Part shown: in pieces, positions 44,804 through 55,451 of the stretch | Layout: each line of letters starts with the position of its first letter | How positions within the stretch are numbered: the first letter of the stretch is position 1 | Assembly: GCF_018140925.1 (NCBI RefSeq) | Contig: NZ_CP073315.1 | Span: 1,302,001 to 1,366,000, forward strand | Direction: 5' to 3' | Origin: Psychrobacillus sp. INOP01 | GTDB lineage: Bacteria > Bacillota > Bacilli > Bacillales_A > Planococcaceae | Length of the DNA: 64,000 nt | Position numbers and translations under genes: made by a program | The notes under the pieces: model-generated | Database searches by the model: none | Told to the model about the DNA's origin: nothing | Seen by the model: the letters and a program-made list of their open reading frames with translations, nothing else

Positions 44804-47032
44804 TTATACTTTTTCGATTGGGGCAAATTTAGCGAGTAGACGCTTAATACCCGTAGGACTTGGAAATGCAATATCTAGCTCGGTATTCTCACCTTCGCCA
44901 CGAACACTGACAACCATACCTTCGCCCCATTTTTTATGAGCCGCTTTATCACCAACCTGCCAGCCCATTTTCTCCCCACCTGATTCGTTATATGCTGGAC
45001 GAGTAACTACTGCTTTACGAGCATTACCAATAGCTTTTGCATGTTTTTCTGGATTTTTGCCAATGTCTTTAGTCCAACCAACGACCTCAATAATATCATC
45101 TGAAATTTCTTTGATAAAACGAGATGGGCTATTAAAACTGCCACGACCAAATATAGTTCGGGACTGCGCACAAGTAATTACAAGTCTTTCTTCTGCTCGG
45201 GTGATTCCCACGTAGGCCAGGCGTCGTTCCTCTTCCATTTCATCATCATCACCAAGTGATCGTGAATGTGGGAAGATATTTTCTTCCATTCCAATGATAA
45301 ATACTACTGGGAATTCCAAGCCTTTTGCCGCATGCATCGTCATTAAAATAATATTTCCTTTAGATATATCTTCATCTTCATCCAATTTATCTATATCGGA
45401 GATAAGAGCCAAATCTGTCAAAAATGCAACTAATGACTTGTCCTCACTCTTTTCCTCAAATGCTTTCGTTACAGATAAAAACTCTTCAATATTTTCTAAT
45501 CGACTTTCCGCTTCAATAGTCTTTTCATTTTTTAGCATCGTACGGTAGCCCGTTTTATCAAGCACTTGCTCAACAATTTCTGTGACAGACAAAAATTCCT
45601 GCATTTGGGTCAAATTATTGATTAGCCCTTGGAATTGAATAACAGAATTTACAGCACGAGCTGGTATCCCCATGAAGTCGACTTCATTTAATGCATCTAA
45701 AATCGAACGGTCTTGGTCTAGTGCATAGAGCGCCATACGTTCAAAAGACGTTGCTCCGATATTTCGTTTAGGCTCATTAATAATTCGAGCAAGTGATAAA
45801 TCATCATCGTTATTGGCTATTAAACGTAAATAGGCAAGTAAGTCTTTAATCTCTTTGCGATCATAGAACTTTGTGCCTCCCACAATTGTATATGCCATAT
45901 TCGATTTAACGAGCACTTCCTCCATCACACGAGATTGAGCATTCGTGCGATACAAAATTGCAAAATCATTTAATGTACGATTTTCTAATTCCATTAATTC
46001 TTGGATTTTTTGTACAACATACTGTGCTTCCTGATGTTCATTCATCGCACGGAATAACTCGAGTTTTTCCCCTTCTAGATTCTCCGTTCGTAAAACCTTT
46101 GGATATCTACTCGTGTTATTTCCAATGACGTCGTTTGCAGCCTGTAGGATTCGTTGAGAAGAACGATAATTTTGTTCTAACATAATCGCTTTTGCGTTAG
46201 GGTAATCCTTTTCAAACGATAGGATATTCTGAATATCTGCTCCACGCCAGCGATAAATCGATTGATCCGAGTCACCAACGACACAAATATTTTTGAACTT
46301 TTTAGCAAGCATTTGCACTAATTCGTACTGAGCTTTGTTCGTATCCTGATATTCATCCACATGGATATACTGGAATTTATTTTGGTAAAACTCAAGTACA
46401 TCAGGAACTCGTTTGAACAATGTCAATGTCAGCATGATCAAATCATCAAAATCGAGTGATTGGTTCTTTCTCAATTTTTTTTGATAGCTTTGATACACAT
46501 TTGCCACTGTCTTTTCAAACGGATTCATCTCATTCATCTGTGCACGATATGTATCCGAATCAATACAAATATTTTTGGCGCCACTGATGGCATTTAGCAT
46601 CGAGCGAGGGTCATATTGTTTCGAATCAATATTTTGCTCTTTTAATACATTTTTAATAACGGTCAATTGGTCACTTGTATCTAGTATCGAAAAGTTTTTT
46701 GTGTATCCAATTCGATCAATATCTCTTCTTAAAATACGTACGCACATGGAGTGAAATGTAGATACCCACATTCTTTCCCCAGTTCCTGGTCCTAATAAGC
46801 CATCTATACGTTCTCGCATCTCTCTTGCTGCTTTGTTTGTAAAGGTGATCGCTAAAATTTTCGATGGATATACTTCCTTTTCGACGATCAAGTATGCGAT
46901 TCGATGCGTTAATACACGCGTTTTACCAGATCCTGCACCTGCCATAATAAGAAGTGGACCTTCTGTTGTCTTCACGGCTTCTTCTTGTTCTTTATTCATA
47001 CCATTCAATAAGTTTTTCGCGATGATTTCCAT
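44804..47032 (-). CDS. pcrA: ATP-dependent DNA helicase PcrA
   Basis: A 742-residue superfamily 1A 3'-5' helicase that clears RecA and works in repair and plasmid replication. Helicase motifs in order: [17 protein letters not shown] (I), [10 protein letters not shown] (Ia), VDEYQDTN (II), [15 protein letters not shown] (III), LEQNYRS (IV), [15 protein letters not shown] (V) and [10 protein letters not shown] (VI). The C-terminal RNA-polymerase-binding domain has [22 protein letters not shown] 47032 follows GGAGGAAGGAAGTGCACT. Confidence 0.97.
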   Translation of the reverse strand: MEIIAKNLLNGMNKEQEEAVKTTEGPLLIMAGAGSGKTRVLTHRIAYLIVEKEVYPSKILAITFTNKAAREMRERIDGLLGPGTGERMWVSTFHSMCVRILRRDIDRIGYTKNFSILDTSDQLTVIKNVLKEQNIDSKQYDPRSMLNAISGAKNICIDSDTYRAQMNEMNPFEKTVANVYQSYQKKLRKNQSLDFDDLIMLTLTLFKRVPDVLEFYQNKFQYIHVDEYQDTNKAQYELVQMLAKKFKNICVVGDSDQSIYRWRGADIQNILSFEKDYPNAKAIMLEQNYRSSQRILQAANDVIGNNTSRYPKVLRTENLEGEKLELFRAMNEHQEAQYVVQKIQELMELENRTLNDFAILYRTNAQSRVMEEVLVKSNMAYTIVGGTKFYDRKEIKDLLAYLRLIANNDDDLSLARIINEPKRNIGATSFERMALYALDQDRSILDALNEVDFMGIPARAVNSVIQFQGLINNLTQMQEFLSVTEIVEQVLDKTGYRTMLKNEKTIEAESRLENIEEFLSVTKAFEEKSEDKSLVAFLTDLALISDIDKLDEDEDISKGNIILMTMHAAKGLEFPVVFIIGMEENIFPHSRSLGDDDEMEEERRLAYVGITRAEERLVITCAQSRTIFGRGSFNSPSRFIKEISDDIIEVVGWTKDIGKNPEKHAKAIGNARKAVVTRPAYNESGGEKMGWQVGDKAAHKKWGEGMVVSVRGEGENTELDIAFPSPTGIKRLLAKFAPIEKV

Positions 47033-47085
47033 AGTGCACTTCCTTCCTCCAGAACATTTGTTCTATCATATCGTAATTCTTTTAT

Positions 47086-47775
47086 TTACTCAATGTTCTT
47101 TACAGCTTGAACTGTCTTTAACGCTTCTGCCAAGTTGTCATATACCTGATTGCCCACAATGATTGTATCCGCATAGGTAGCCATTTGTCTTGCATGCTCC
47201 TCCGTTTGAATACCCCCACCATAAAATAGCTTTGTGTTTTTTAAACGGTCCTTCACTTTTTTTACTGTATTTACATCACCATATACCCCACTATATTCCA
47301 TGTAGAATATAGGGAATTTGAACAAATACTCCACCATTTCCGCATACGCTACGATATCCTCTTCACTGTCTGGATTCACTGCGTTTGTCAGTTTTGCTGC
47401 TTTACAATCAGGATTTAAAATACAATATCCCTCTGGAATAATTTCATCCCAATTCATAACTTCCCCAAACTCTTTAGTAGCTGCATGATGTAAATCCTTT
47501 ACCCACTTCGTTTCAGAGCTATTTAACACACTCGGTATAAAATAATAATCAAATCCAGGAGTAATAGATTCAATCGTAGATACCTCTAACGCCACAGGAA
47601 CTGCATATCTTCTAATACGCATTAGCAAATCTATCACATTGTCAAGCGTGACATTATCTGATCCCCCGATGATAATCGCATCTGTACCAGATTCGCATAT
47701 CTTTTCAAGAGCCTCTGCATCTATAGGTTTTGCCGGGTCTAACTTAAATATATGTCGCCAATCTTTATATTCCAT
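47086..47775 (-). CDS. pcrB: Heptaprenylglyceryl phosphate synthase PcrB
   Basis: A 229-residue TIM-barrel prenyltransferase that joins heptaprenyl diphosphate to glycerol-1-phosphate, making an archaea-like ether lipid precursor in Bacillales. [12 protein letters not shown] near the N terminus, [23 protein letters not shown] and [16 protein letters not shown] (phosphate-binding end) are diagnostic. ATG 47775 follows TAGGTGAAAAAA; the GTG at 47784 is upstream in the ribosome-site region. A terminator separates it from yerC, so it begins its own transcript with pcrA and ligA. Confidence 0.95.
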   Translation of the reverse strand: MEYKDWRHIFKLDPAKPIDAEALEKICESGTDAIIIGGSDNVTLDNVIDLLMRIRRYAVPVALEVSTIESITPGFDYYFIPSVLNSSETKWVKDLHHAATKEFGEVMNWDEIIPEGYCILNPDCKAAKLTNAVNPDSEEDIVAYAEMVEYLFKFPIFYMEYSGVYGDVNTVKKVKDRLKNTKLFYGGGIQTEEHARQMATYADTIIVGNQVYDNLAEALKTVQAVKNIE

Positions 47776-47809
47776 TTTTTTCACCTACATCTAATTAGTT
47801 AACATTTAT

Positions 47810-47926
47810 CCCGTATTAACGGGGGGTGGTCACTTTGGCATTGCCGCACAACGCCGTGTTATTTGCTTGAGTTCAATTTTCAATCAGTAGGGGATAAAGA
47901 GCCCCATTCTAATTGAAGTTTCACTT
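47810..47926 (-). repeat. Two-hairpin stop-abutting repeat, copy 2
   Basis: AAAGTGAAACTTCAATT..., AATCAGT-type arms, and terminal palindrome CCCGTTAATACGGG, 35 bp upstream of pcrB. Same orientation as copies 1 and 3. Confidence 0.7.
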
Positions 47927-47939
47927 TTTCTATTATAAC

Positions 47940-47970
47940 AAAAAAACTGAACAGACATCGCTGTTCAGTA
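47940..47970 (-). terminator. Terminator between yerC and pcrB
   Basis: ACTGAACAG and CTGTTCAGT form a 9-bp stem followed by seven T residues on the minus strand. It should end the yerA-yerB-yerC transcript. Confidence 0.9.
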
Positions 47971-48020
47971 CATGTTCTTACATATTTTGAAAACTTATAT
48001 TTTTCTTCCTACTCTTTAAT

Positions 48021-48136
48021 CCTATTAACGGGAAGGCCGATGTTGGTCACTCAGGCATTGCTGCACGATGCGGCGTTAATTGCCTGAGTCACTTAGTGGG
48101 GGATGAAGAAAACCCCACTGATTGGAGTTTCACTTT
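48021..48136 (-). repeat. Two-hairpin stop-abutting repeat, copy 3
   Basis: Starts inside the yerC stop region: the element's AAAGTGAAACT supplies the TGA stop codon of yerC. It contains AATCAGTGGGG.../...CCCCCACT and ends with TTAATAGG where other copies have the CCCG palindrome. Confidence 0.72.
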
Positions 48137-48447
48137 ATTGTTGGTGCCGAATTTTCTTCGGGATATAGGCGCCCTAACATTTCATCGTAGGTGCCATTAC
48201 CATAGTCGTATGCTCGTCTTACTCGTGAAATTGTTGCAGTACTTGCCCCAGTTTCTTTTTTTATAGATTCATATGTTTTCTTCAATCGCAATAAATGAGC
48301 TACCTCGAAACGCTGTGCCAAGGATTGAATTTCACTTATCGTACATAGGTCATCAAAAAATCGATAGCATTCTTCCATATCTTTTAATTCTAATACCGCT
48401 TTAAATAGTTGTTCCGTTTGATTGCCTTTTATTTTCTCAATTTGCAT
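48130..48447 (-). CDS. yerC: TrpR/YerC-type DNA-binding protein
   Basis: A 105-residue protein of the YerC/YecD group with a TrpR-like helix-turn-helix: LCTISEIQSLAQRFEVAHLLRLKKTYESIKKETGASTATISRVRRAYDYG. Its target genes are not known to me. ATG 48447 follows GGAGGATGACCGCA; the ATG at 48456 overlaps that site. The stop codon lies in a repeat element, so the last residues (ENSAPTIK) may have been changed by its insertion. Confidence 0.9.
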   Translation of the reverse strand: MQIEKIKGNQTEQLFKAVLELKDMEECYRFFDDLCTISEIQSLAQRFEVAHLLRLKKTYESIKKETGASTATISRVRRAYDYGNGTYDEMLGRLYPEENSAPTIK

Positions 48448-48482
48448 TGCGGTCATCCTCCTCTTTCTTTGAATTGGCTATG

Positions 48483-49541
48483 TTAAGGTAAATAAGTTAC
48501 CATTTCCTCTAATCCAGGACTTGTTGGTATAAAACTAATCCAGGTCTGTCCAGGTACTAATTTAGCAGGTACTCCATTTTCCATTGGCATGAGAATTCCA
48601 TCGATATTTTCCCATTCGATTTCCTTCATAATACCCGCTTGAAAAATATAAGCTCTTCCTCCATCATTTAAAGATAACTGAAGTCGACCAGAACTATCAA
48701 TAACTTTATGAGGCATTTCCATACATATTACATTTGCAATTTTAATAGCTTCGTCCGTCTCTTTATCTATTGTTAGAACTCCAGCGGTCTCTCTTTTATA
48801 TATACCTTCATCGGAAAAATACGTATATTTATTTTCAAAAGAGGAGCCCGAGCCGTAATGGATAGAAAAGCTAGATACTGGGTTACCAAGTTTTACCCCT
48901 TCAAAGGATTCAAAGAAAGAGAACTTTGGTATTTTACTAATTTCCATCGAAGCCCCTACTTTTTCTGCACCTGCTAAAACATTATCCTTTGAAATATACG
49001 AATTATGCGGAGCTTTTCGCTCACTTGATCGCTCAAATAATATACCGTCGTATTGCATCCCATTTATGTTATCAACTACTCCCGAATTCAGCATTTTTTG
49101 AGCATCTGGACTATATCCATGTGCAATATAAAATGCGTCCAGCCCTTTGGCAATGTCCACAAAGTAGTCTCTAGCACTTCTAACAGGACCAAGTTTTTCT
49201 GGAATCTCACTTTGATACACTGCTAAAAATCTTGTTACATTGCCTTCTGCTAACATTTCGTAAATGACATCCGCTTTTGAGATTCCCGACTGTGGACGTG
49301 CGAGCGGATGATTATTTATAGTGACTAATACAGGTCTTTGCGTCAATTCTTTTTCTACGCCAATACCAGTGAAAGGAGCCATATAAGGCAATGTTGTCTC
49401 CTCTTCTGGAACTTCTACTTCCTCCACAATTTCGTCTATTACCTCTTCCACTGGATTTACTTCTTCTTGTCCTTCCGCCTCATTGGAACAGGCTACAAGA
49501 AGTACACTTGCGGCTACTAAAATCCCCCATCGTTTGAACAC
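48483..49541 (-). CDS. yerB: YerB-like DUF3048 lipoprotein
   Basis: A 352-residue lipoprotein with lipobox LLVAC (Cys18), an acidic Glu/Val-rich linker (EEVNPVEEVIDEIVEEVEVPEEE) and the two DUF3048 domains; RPVLVTINNHPLARPQSGISKADVIYEMLAEG and GPVRSARDYFVDIAKGLDAFYIAHGYSPDA are signature stretches. Its role at the cell surface is not established. Start GTG 49541. Between yerA and yerC as in B. subtilis. Confidence 0.93.
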   Translation of the reverse strand: MFKRWGILVAASVLLVACSNEAEGQEEVNPVEEVIDEIVEEVEVPEEETTLPYMAPFTGIGVEKELTQRPVLVTINNHPLARPQSGISKADVIYEMLAEGNVTRFLAVYQSEIPEKLGPVRSARDYFVDIAKGLDAFYIAHGYSPDAQKMLNSGVVDNINGMQYDGILFERSSERKAPHNSYISKDNVLAGAEKVGASMEISKIPKFSFFESFEGVKLGNPVSSFSIHYGSGSSFENKYTYFSDEGIYKRETAGVLTIDKETDEAIKIANVICMEMPHKVIDSSGRLQLSLNDGGRAYIFQAGIMKEIEWENIDGILMPMENGVPAKLVPGQTWISFIPTSPGLEEMVTYLP

Positions 49542-49554
49542 AACCTACGTCCCC

Positions 49555-51285
49555 CTATCTCATTAATGCTGGAAATAATACTTGTTTTTTCATCACATCA
49601 AAAATTCCTCTTTGCGTAATTCTTACATATGGTAAGTGTGTCGCTTGAAGAAATAACAATGTGTATATCGCATCCCCATGCTTAAATCCTCTAGTAGCTA
49701 GTTCTCTCTTTAATACTAGCTCCTCTTCTATTAATTCTTCTAATGACTTATTTGAGAGTACCCCACCTATTGGTAGCTCAATAGAACAAATGACTTGTTC
49801 ATCCTCTACAATGACAATTCCACCATTCATTTTTTTTACTTCGCGGAAGGCTTGTTGCATACTTTTTTTGTTCTTTCCGATCAATAAAATATCTCCTGTA
49901 TTCGAGTACGAAGAGGCGAAGCCCATTAGAGAAGTTGCAAACCCTTTAATAAGGGTAGAAACTTTCCACTTCCCTTTGCGATCTATTAACAACAGAAAAC
50001 TTTCGTCATGATTTTTAGAAAGCTCTAAATCAGTTGTATCTATGCTGATGGAATAAGGTTTTGTAATTACATCATTTACCATTTCTATTCCAAATGGCAT
50101 AGAGAACTGAAAATCACTTTCAGATACATCAAATGACAGGTTAAGGTCCGGCATAGATGACCAGTCAATTGGCTCTAGTTCTTTCGTCTTTTGCTGCTCT
50201 TTCTTCAACCAAACTCCTTTGGATAGCACACTTAATGGGATAGGACTTTGCTCATCCTTTAAGAAGTTGAGATTTGCAAAACGTCCCGTTGCAATTACGC
50301 CATGTAAATTGGACAAATTATAGTATTTCGCCACATTAAAGGATGCCATCAAATAGGCATCAATCGGTTTTACACCTGCGTCTAGTGCGACTTGAATACA
50401 TTTATCCATGACCCCATCTACATGAAAAGAAGGTGTAGCTCCATCAGTCGTCATCATTAAATGATCAAAAATATGAAGATCCCTTTCTAAAATATCTTTT
50501 AGTAGATGAGGAAGATCAGGACGTATCGACGAATGACGGAGTGTTACCGCATACCCATGAAGAATACGCCGTTCCACTTCTTCTATGGTCATCGCCTCAT
50601 GATCTCCATCTGCTCCTAGTAAGCGCATCCTAGCAAGCGTACGCTCAGAAGCTCCAGGAAAATGTCCTTCAATTTTCATACCATTTGTCTTGGCTTGCTG
50701 CATCCAATAAAGCATTTGATCATCACCAGAAAGCAAGCGCGGCCATCCAGTTAACTCACCACCCATAATGACATCAGGGCGATTAATCCATTCTCCTACC
50801 GTTTTTGAAGTAAACAATTCTTCTTCATTTTCTAACTCCGTTTGAGAATCAAAACGTGCCCACCAATAGAAAGAAAATGGCATTTTTCCAAGTTCATCTA
50901 TCAATGAAAACGCTTTCTTATTTTCAAGCATCAAGAAAAATGTTAAGTTATCTGCGATAAATGTTGTCGTTCCTAATTGAGCAGCATAGTCCGCGAATGT
51001 TTGTGGATTATAAAGCTGGAAAGGATGTACATGAGGCTCAATATAACCAGGTACTATTTTTTGACCTGTTGCATCATATACCTCTGTTTGGTCAGTAACC
51101 AATGGCATCTCAGAACCTGTATAAACAATTCGATCTTTCACAATCCAGATGTTTCCTGTAATCCATTTCTTTAAATGACTATGCAGAAACGTTGCATTAG
51201 TAATAACAATGTCTGGAGACTGCGTTCCATTGACCACATCAATTTGATGCCTTATTTCTTCAATCTTCCAAATGGGATATTGCAT
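49555..51285 (-). CDS. yerA: YerA-like adenine deaminase family amidohydrolase
   Basis: A 576-residue amidohydrolase resembling adenine deaminase and B. subtilis YerA, encoded beside the purine operon. The metal site begins with GYIEPHVHPF (about 90-99), with IEGHFPGAS, HEAMTIEEVERRILHGYAVTLRHSS and MTTDGATPSFHVDG further on; the C-terminal Adenine_deam_C domain includes GGIVIVEDEQVICSIELPIGG. Whether it acts on adenine is not proven. ATG 51285 is 10 bases after GGAG; the ATG at 51294 is too close to it. Confidence 0.87.
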   Translation of the reverse strand: MQYPIWKIEEIRHQIDVVNGTQSPDIVITNATFLHSHLKKWITGNIWIVKDRIVYTGSEMPLVTDQTEVYDATGQKIVPGYIEPHVHPFQLYNPQTFADYAAQLGTTTFIADNLTFFLMLENKKAFSLIDELGKMPFSFYWWARFDSQTELENEEELFTSKTVGEWINRPDVIMGGELTGWPRLLSGDDQMLYWMQQAKTNGMKIEGHFPGASERTLARMRLLGADGDHEAMTIEEVERRILHGYAVTLRHSSIRPDLPHLLKDILERDLHIFDHLMMTTDGATPSFHVDGVMDKCIQVALDAGVKPIDAYLMASFNVAKYYNLSNLHGVIATGRFANLNFLKDEQSPIPLSVLSKGVWLKKEQQKTKELEPIDWSSMPDLNLSFDVSESDFQFSMPFGIEMVNDVITKPYSISIDTTDLELSKNHDESFLLLIDRKGKWKVSTLIKGFATSLMGFASSYSNTGDILLIGKNKKSMQQAFREVKKMNGGIVIVEDEQVICSIELPIGGVLSNKSLEELIEEELVLKRELATRGFKHGDAIYTLLFLQATHLPYVRITQRGIFDVMKKQVLFPALMR

Positions 51286-51347
51286 TCCATTCATTCTCCT
51301 TTCTTTTGTTTACTTAATAGAGTAATAAGTAGTGATATCCGAACAAA

Positions 51348-51387
51348 GTTGATATCCGCTCCAGGTGGATGTCTTCCACTACAATTA
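51348..51387 (-). repeat. Minimal GC-rich composite repeat
   Basis: On the minus strand GTAGTGGAAG directly meets CATCCACCTGGAGCGGATATCAAC: both ends of the family with nearly the whole middle missing. The rest of the yerA-purD gap (51286-51637) shows only the purD terminator. Confidence 0.5.
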
Positions 51388-51589
51388 ACGAAATCCACTT
51401 TGTATCAGCGAATAATCGTATGTAAAATCACGTTAACGTCCGTGTTATTTATAGATAGCAGTAATTGTAAAATTGACTCTCATAAAAATAATATTAGCAT
51501 AGTACTTTAGTAAAGCAAAGTATTGAATTTTAATTTTGGAGAAATCTTTTAGGAAAATTAGGAAATAGGAAAACTTAAATCAAACCCAT

Positions 51590-51628
51590 AAAAAAAGACA
51601 AAGAAAAACATGTCGTTTTTCCTTGCCT
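51590..51628 (-). terminator. Terminator of the purine operon
   Basis: GGCAAGGAAAAAC pairs with GTTTTTCTTTGTC, followed by seven T residues on the minus strand, 10 bp after the purD stop. Confidence 0.9.
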
Positions 51629-51637
51629 GTTCATCCA

Positions 51638-52897
51638 TTATTGAAATGTACGCCAGCCAATATCTTTACGGAAGAATAGACCATCCCATTCTAATTGAGC
51701 TAAGCCTTCATATACTTTTTGTTGTGCTTTTATTAAAGTAGACTCGCTAGCTGCCACGAGGATGACACGTCCTCCACTGGCGATAAAGTCTTCGCCATCT
51801 GCTCTTGTACCAGCGTGGAAAACGTATAAGCCAGCGTCAGTTAATGTACTTAAATCTGGAAGCTTAGCACCTTTTTTTACGTCAGTTGGGTAACCCTCTG
51901 ATGCAATTACAACACCAAGCATCGCTTCATTTGACCAAGTTAATTCAAACGGTGTTTCATCCATTAATGCTGTCATAAACTTTCCGAAATCATTCGTCAT
52001 TCTTGGCAATACTACTTGCGTCTCCGGATCCCCAAAACGTGCGTTGAACTCGATTACTTTTGGTCCTTCATTCGTCAAAATAAGTCCTGCGTAAAGAATA
52101 CCAGTAAAAGAAATTCCTTCAGCTGTCATTGCATTCACTGTTGGGACAACCACTGTTTCGTAAGCTATATCAACAGTATCTAAGGAAATTTGTGGAACTG
52201 GTGAATAAGCACCCATTCCGCCTGTGTTTGGTCCTTTATCACCTTCATAGGCACGTTTATGATCCTGAGCGATGACCATTGGGTAAATTTGACCTTTATG
52301 CACGAATGACATAAAGGAGAATTCTTCCCCGTCTAAATACTCCTCAATGACTACGCGTGATGAGGATTCTCCGTATAACTGATTGCCGATCATGTCTTCC
52401 ACAGCTTGGTTTGCTTCCTCTACTGTCATGGCAACTACTACACCTTTACCAGCAGCAAGTCCATCTGCCTTCACAACGATTGGGGCACCTAGCTTCTCGA
52501 TATATGCTTTTGCTTTATCTACTTCTGTGAAAGTTTCATATGCGGCAGTCGGAATATTGTATTTATCCATAATTTCTTTTGCAAATGCCTTACTACCTTC
52601 GATTTGAGCAGCAGCTTTTGTCGGTCCAAATATGCGTAACCCCTCTGCTTCAAAATAATCCACGATGCCAGCTGCAAGTGGTTGCTCGGGTCCAACAAAT
52701 GTTAAATCGATTTTATTATCCTTTGCAAAGTTTGCTAGCTCCTCAAAAGCCAACGCATCAATAGAAACAATCTGAACATCCCTTGACATACCGTCATTAC
52801 CAGGAGCTACAAATACGTTTTCAACTGATGGAGAATCCATGAATTGCTTGGCGATCGCATGCTCACGGCCGCCACTACCAATTACGAGAATATTCAT
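51638..52897 (-). CDS. purD: Phosphoribosylamine-glycine ligase
   Basis: A 419-residue ATP-grasp enzyme (GAR synthetase), second step of purine synthesis. The N-terminal LVIGSGGREHAIA nucleotide fold, VVKADGLAAGKGVVVA (ATP site, about 140-155), GPNTGGMGAYSPVP and FNARFGDPETQVVLPR are present. ATG 52897 follows AAGGAGGAATTTCTAG. Last gene of the operon; purH ends 14 bp upstream. Confidence 0.97.
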   Translation of the reverse strand: MNILVIGSGGREHAIAKQFMDSPSVENVFVAPGNDGMSRDVQIVSIDALAFEELANFAKDNKIDLTFVGPEQPLAAGIVDYFEAEGLRIFGPTKAAAQIEGSKAFAKEIMDKYNIPTAAYETFTEVDKAKAYIEKLGAPIVVKADGLAAGKGVVVAMTVEEANQAVEDMIGNQLYGESSSRVVIEEYLDGEEFSFMSFVHKGQIYPMVIAQDHKRAYEGDKGPNTGGMGAYSPVPQISLDTVDIAYETVVVPTVNAMTAEGISFTGILYAGLILTNEGPKVIEFNARFGDPETQVVLPRMTNDFGKFMTALMDETPFELTWSNEAMLGVVIASEGYPTDVKKGAKLPDLSTLTDAGLYVFHAGTRADGEDFIASGGRVILVAASESTLIKAQQKVYEGLAQLEWDGLFFRKDIGWRTFQ

Positions 52898-52911
52898 CTA
52901 GAAATTCCTCC

Positions 52912-54450
52912 TTAGTGTTTGAAATGACGTACGCCAGTGAATACCATCGCGATGCCATATTCATTCGCCTTGTCGATAGAATCCTGGTCTTTCACTGATC
53001 CACCTGTTTGAATAATAGCTGTAATACCTGCTTTAGCTGCCGCTTCCACCGTATCATTCATTGGGAAGAATGCATCTGAAGCAAGACCTGCTCCTTGTGC
53101 ACGTTCTCCAGCTTGCTCTAAAGCGATCTTAGCTGATCCTACGCGGTTCATCTGCCCTGCACCAACACCAATGGTCATATCCTCTGTTGCTACTACAATT
53201 GCATTAGATTTTACGTGTTTAACTACGCTCCAGCCAAGCTCTAATGCTTTCCATTCTTCAGCAGTTGGCTCTCGGTCTGTAACGACTTTCACATCTGCAT
53301 CTTTTAATCCGAATGTATCAGGGGATTGAACTAGTAATCCACCTTCCACAGATACTGTATTCCAAGCATCCTTTTTAGTTTGCTCATAAGAAATAGTTAG
53401 AAGACGAATGTTTTTCTTCGCTGTTAGCATTGCAATCGCCTCATCAGAGAATGAAGGAGCAATGATGATTTCTAAGAAAATACCCGCTAATACTTTTGCA
53501 GTTGCTGCATCTACTTCACGGTTTAAAGCAACAATCCCACCGAAAATAGACGTAGAATCTGCTTCATATGCTTTGTTGAAAGCATCAGAAATTGTTTCGC
53601 CTGTCCCAACACCACACGGGTTCATATGTTTTACCGCTACTGCAGCTGGAAGCTTGAATTCTTTTACTATTTGAATAGCAGCATTGGCATCTTGGATATT
53701 GTTATAAGATAGCTCTTTCCCGTGCAATTGAGTGGCAGAAGCAATAGAGAAATCAGAGCCAAGTGGTCGTTTGTAAAATGCTGCTTGTTGATGTGGATTT
53801 TCACCATAACGTAAAGATTGCTTACGTTCATATGTAAGTGTTAATAATTCTGGGAACTCTTCTCCAGTTAAATCAGTCATATAGCCAGCGATCAACGCAT
53901 CGTACGCAGCTGTGTGACGGAACACTTTTGCAGCAAGTTTGCGTCGTGTTTCAAGTGTCGTCTCACCAGTCCCTTTTAACTGAGCAAGCACTTCATCATA
54001 ATCAGATGCATCTGTTACCACTGTTACATACTGATGATTTTTCGCTGCCGAACGAAGCATTGATGGACCACCGATATCAATATTTTCAATAGCATCTTCA
54101 AACGCCACATCTTGCTTAGAAATTGTTTCTCGGAAAGGATATAAATTTACACAAACTACTTGAATAGGAGTTATTTGATGCTCTTCTAGTTGTGCTTGGT
54201 GAGAAGGGTCGTCATGCTTTGCCAATAAACCACCATGTATCATTGGATTTAATGTTTTTACTCGACCATCCAAAATTTCTGGAAAGTTTGTTACTTGGTC
54301 TACTGATGTAATAGCAACCCCATTTTGTTCTAAAAATGTTTTTGTTCCACCAGTCGATAAAATTTCATAGCCAAGTAGTTCCAACTCTTTTGCAAACTCG
54401 AGAATTCCTGATTTATCTGAAAGACTAATTAACGCACGTTTTGACACCAT
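52912..54450 (-). CDS. purH: Bifunctional AICAR transformylase/IMP cyclohydrolase
   Basis: A 512-residue enzyme for the last two steps to IMP. The N-terminal MGS-like cyclohydrolase domain holds [17 protein letters not shown] and [10 protein letters not shown], and the transformylase domain has [25 protein letters not shown] and [17 protein letters not shown] 54450 follows AAGGAGGAATT. A 422-bp repeat block separates it from purN, which is not the case in B. subtilis. Confidence 0.97.
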   Translation of the reverse strand: MVSKRALISLSDKSGILEFAKELELLGYEILSTGGTKTFLEQNGVAITSVDQVTNFPEILDGRVKTLNPMIHGGLLAKHDDPSHQAQLEEHQITPIQVVCVNLYPFRETISKQDVAFEDAIENIDIGGPSMLRSAAKNHQYVTVVTDASDYDEVLAQLKGTGETTLETRRKLAAKVFRHTAAYDALIAGYMTDLTGEEFPELLTLTYERKQSLRYGENPHQQAAFYKRPLGSDFSIASATQLHGKELSYNNIQDANAAIQIVKEFKLPAAVAVKHMNPCGVGTGETISDAFNKAYEADSTSIFGGIVALNREVDAATAKVLAGIFLEIIIAPSFSDEAIAMLTAKKNIRLLTISYEQTKKDAWNTVSVEGGLLVQSPDTFGLKDADVKVVTDREPTAEEWKALELGWSVVKHVKSNAIVVATEDMTIGVGAGQMNRVGSAKIALEQAGERAQGAGLASDAFFPMNDTVEAAAKAGITAIIQTGGSVKDQDSIDKANEYGIAMVFTGVRHFKH

Positions 54451-54529
54451 AATTCCTCCTTAAATTGGTAGTTCTAGTTGTGTTCATAGTTGTTGAGAAG
54501 TAAATCTTACCTGAGAGCAATTAACTGAC

Positions 54530-54771
54530 ATGCTAAAACAAGTAAGCGGGTATGAAAATAAGATATTTGCCTATAGATGTCTATTCAATACGGTTGTGCG
54601 CTGCCGCACGCTACGCATGAACCTTCAGGATGTGTCACTTTTGCTCCTGCGCAAAACTCGTCGCGGCAAATAAAGCCCGGCTCCTTCATCCTTTTGAAAT
54701 CTCATTCTTCGCGCTCATGCGGCGTTTAAGGCGCACATCCTATTGACTGCCGATGAGAAGAACTACCTTTT
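54530..54771. repeat. GC-rich palindromic block in the purN-purH gap
   Basis: GC-rich non-coding DNA with short palindromes such as GTGCG/CGCAC around 54595 and repeated GCGC tracts. It is unlike the flanking pur genes and has no ORF or ribosome site on either strand that fits a gene. Probably inserted repeat DNA. Confidence 0.5.
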
Positions 54772-54876
54772 AATTGATTGCAGTGAAAGGCGGCGGCTCC
54801 AGTTGGAATATTGATCAAGCCGAGCCCCCCGCAGAGAAGAAGCAAGCACCAGCCTGTAACGGGTTCAATGTTTCAC
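54772..54876 (-). repeat. GC-rich composite repeat, copy 3
   Basis: TTGATTGCAGTGAAAGGCGGCGGCTCC matches the start of copies 1 and 2; the other end (GGTTCAATGTTTCACTT) instead resembles the stop-abutting element, and its AAGTGAAAC carries the purN TGA stop. It may be a hybrid of two families. Confidence 0.65.
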
Positions 54877-55451
54877 TTATCTAAACCAAACAACTGCTGT
54901 AATGCTTTCGTATACAATGCATGCTCTACTGCATGTATGCGTTCTTCAGTTTGTTCTCTACTGTCTTCTACTACCTCTACAGCTTGCTGAGCTATTATAG
55001 TTCCCGTATCCATTCCTGCGTCCACATAGTGAACCGTTACTCCGGTTACCTTCACTCCATGCTCCATTGCTTGTCCAATGGCATCTTTCCCTGGAAAAGC
55101 AGGTAGTAACGAAGGATGGATATTGATAATTCGATTAGGAAATGCTTGTAATAATACATCACCGATCAGGCGCATATATCCAGCTAGGACAATCCATTCC
55201 ACATCTAGCTTATTAAGCTTTTCTAAAATGGCATCTTCATAAGCTGACTTGGAAGGAAAACTTGAAGGTTTTATAGCAAGTGTTTCAATGCCCGCATTCT
55301 CTGCACGCTTTACTACTAAAGCGCCAGGCTTATCGGTAACTACTAACACTGCCTCGCCATAAAGATCCCCCTCCTGTATTGCATCATAAATAGCTTGAAA
55401 GTTCGTCCCACTACCTGACGCAAACACAGCAAATTTCGTCACTCCGGTCAT
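54873..55451 (-). CDS. purN: Phosphoribosylglycinamide formyltransferase
   Basis: A 192-residue formyl-THF-dependent GAR transformylase. FASGSGTNFQAIYDAI (phosphate loop), the catalytic Asn-His in NIHPSLLPAFPG (about 107-118) and VTVHYVDAGMDTGTII with the catalytic Asp are intact. Its ATG shares a base with the purM stop (TAATG), so translation is coupled. The stop codon lies within a repeat element. Confidence 0.96.
   Translation of the reverse strand: MTGVTKFAVFASGSGTNFQAIYDAIQEGDLYGEAVLVVTDKPGALVVKRAENAGIETLAIKPSSFPSKSAYEDAILEKLNKLDVEWIVLAGYMRLIGDVLLQAFPNRIINIHPSLLPAFPGKDAIGQAMEHGVKVTGVTVHYVDAGMDTGTIIAQQAVEVVEDSREQTEERIHAVEHALYTKALQQLFGLDK

Noticed and set aside
54530-54872. tRNA or rRNA gene in the GC-rich purN-purH gap
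   Set aside because: No cloverleaf with T-loop GTTCRAAT and no CCA-proximal stem could be drawn; palindromes are short and irregular.
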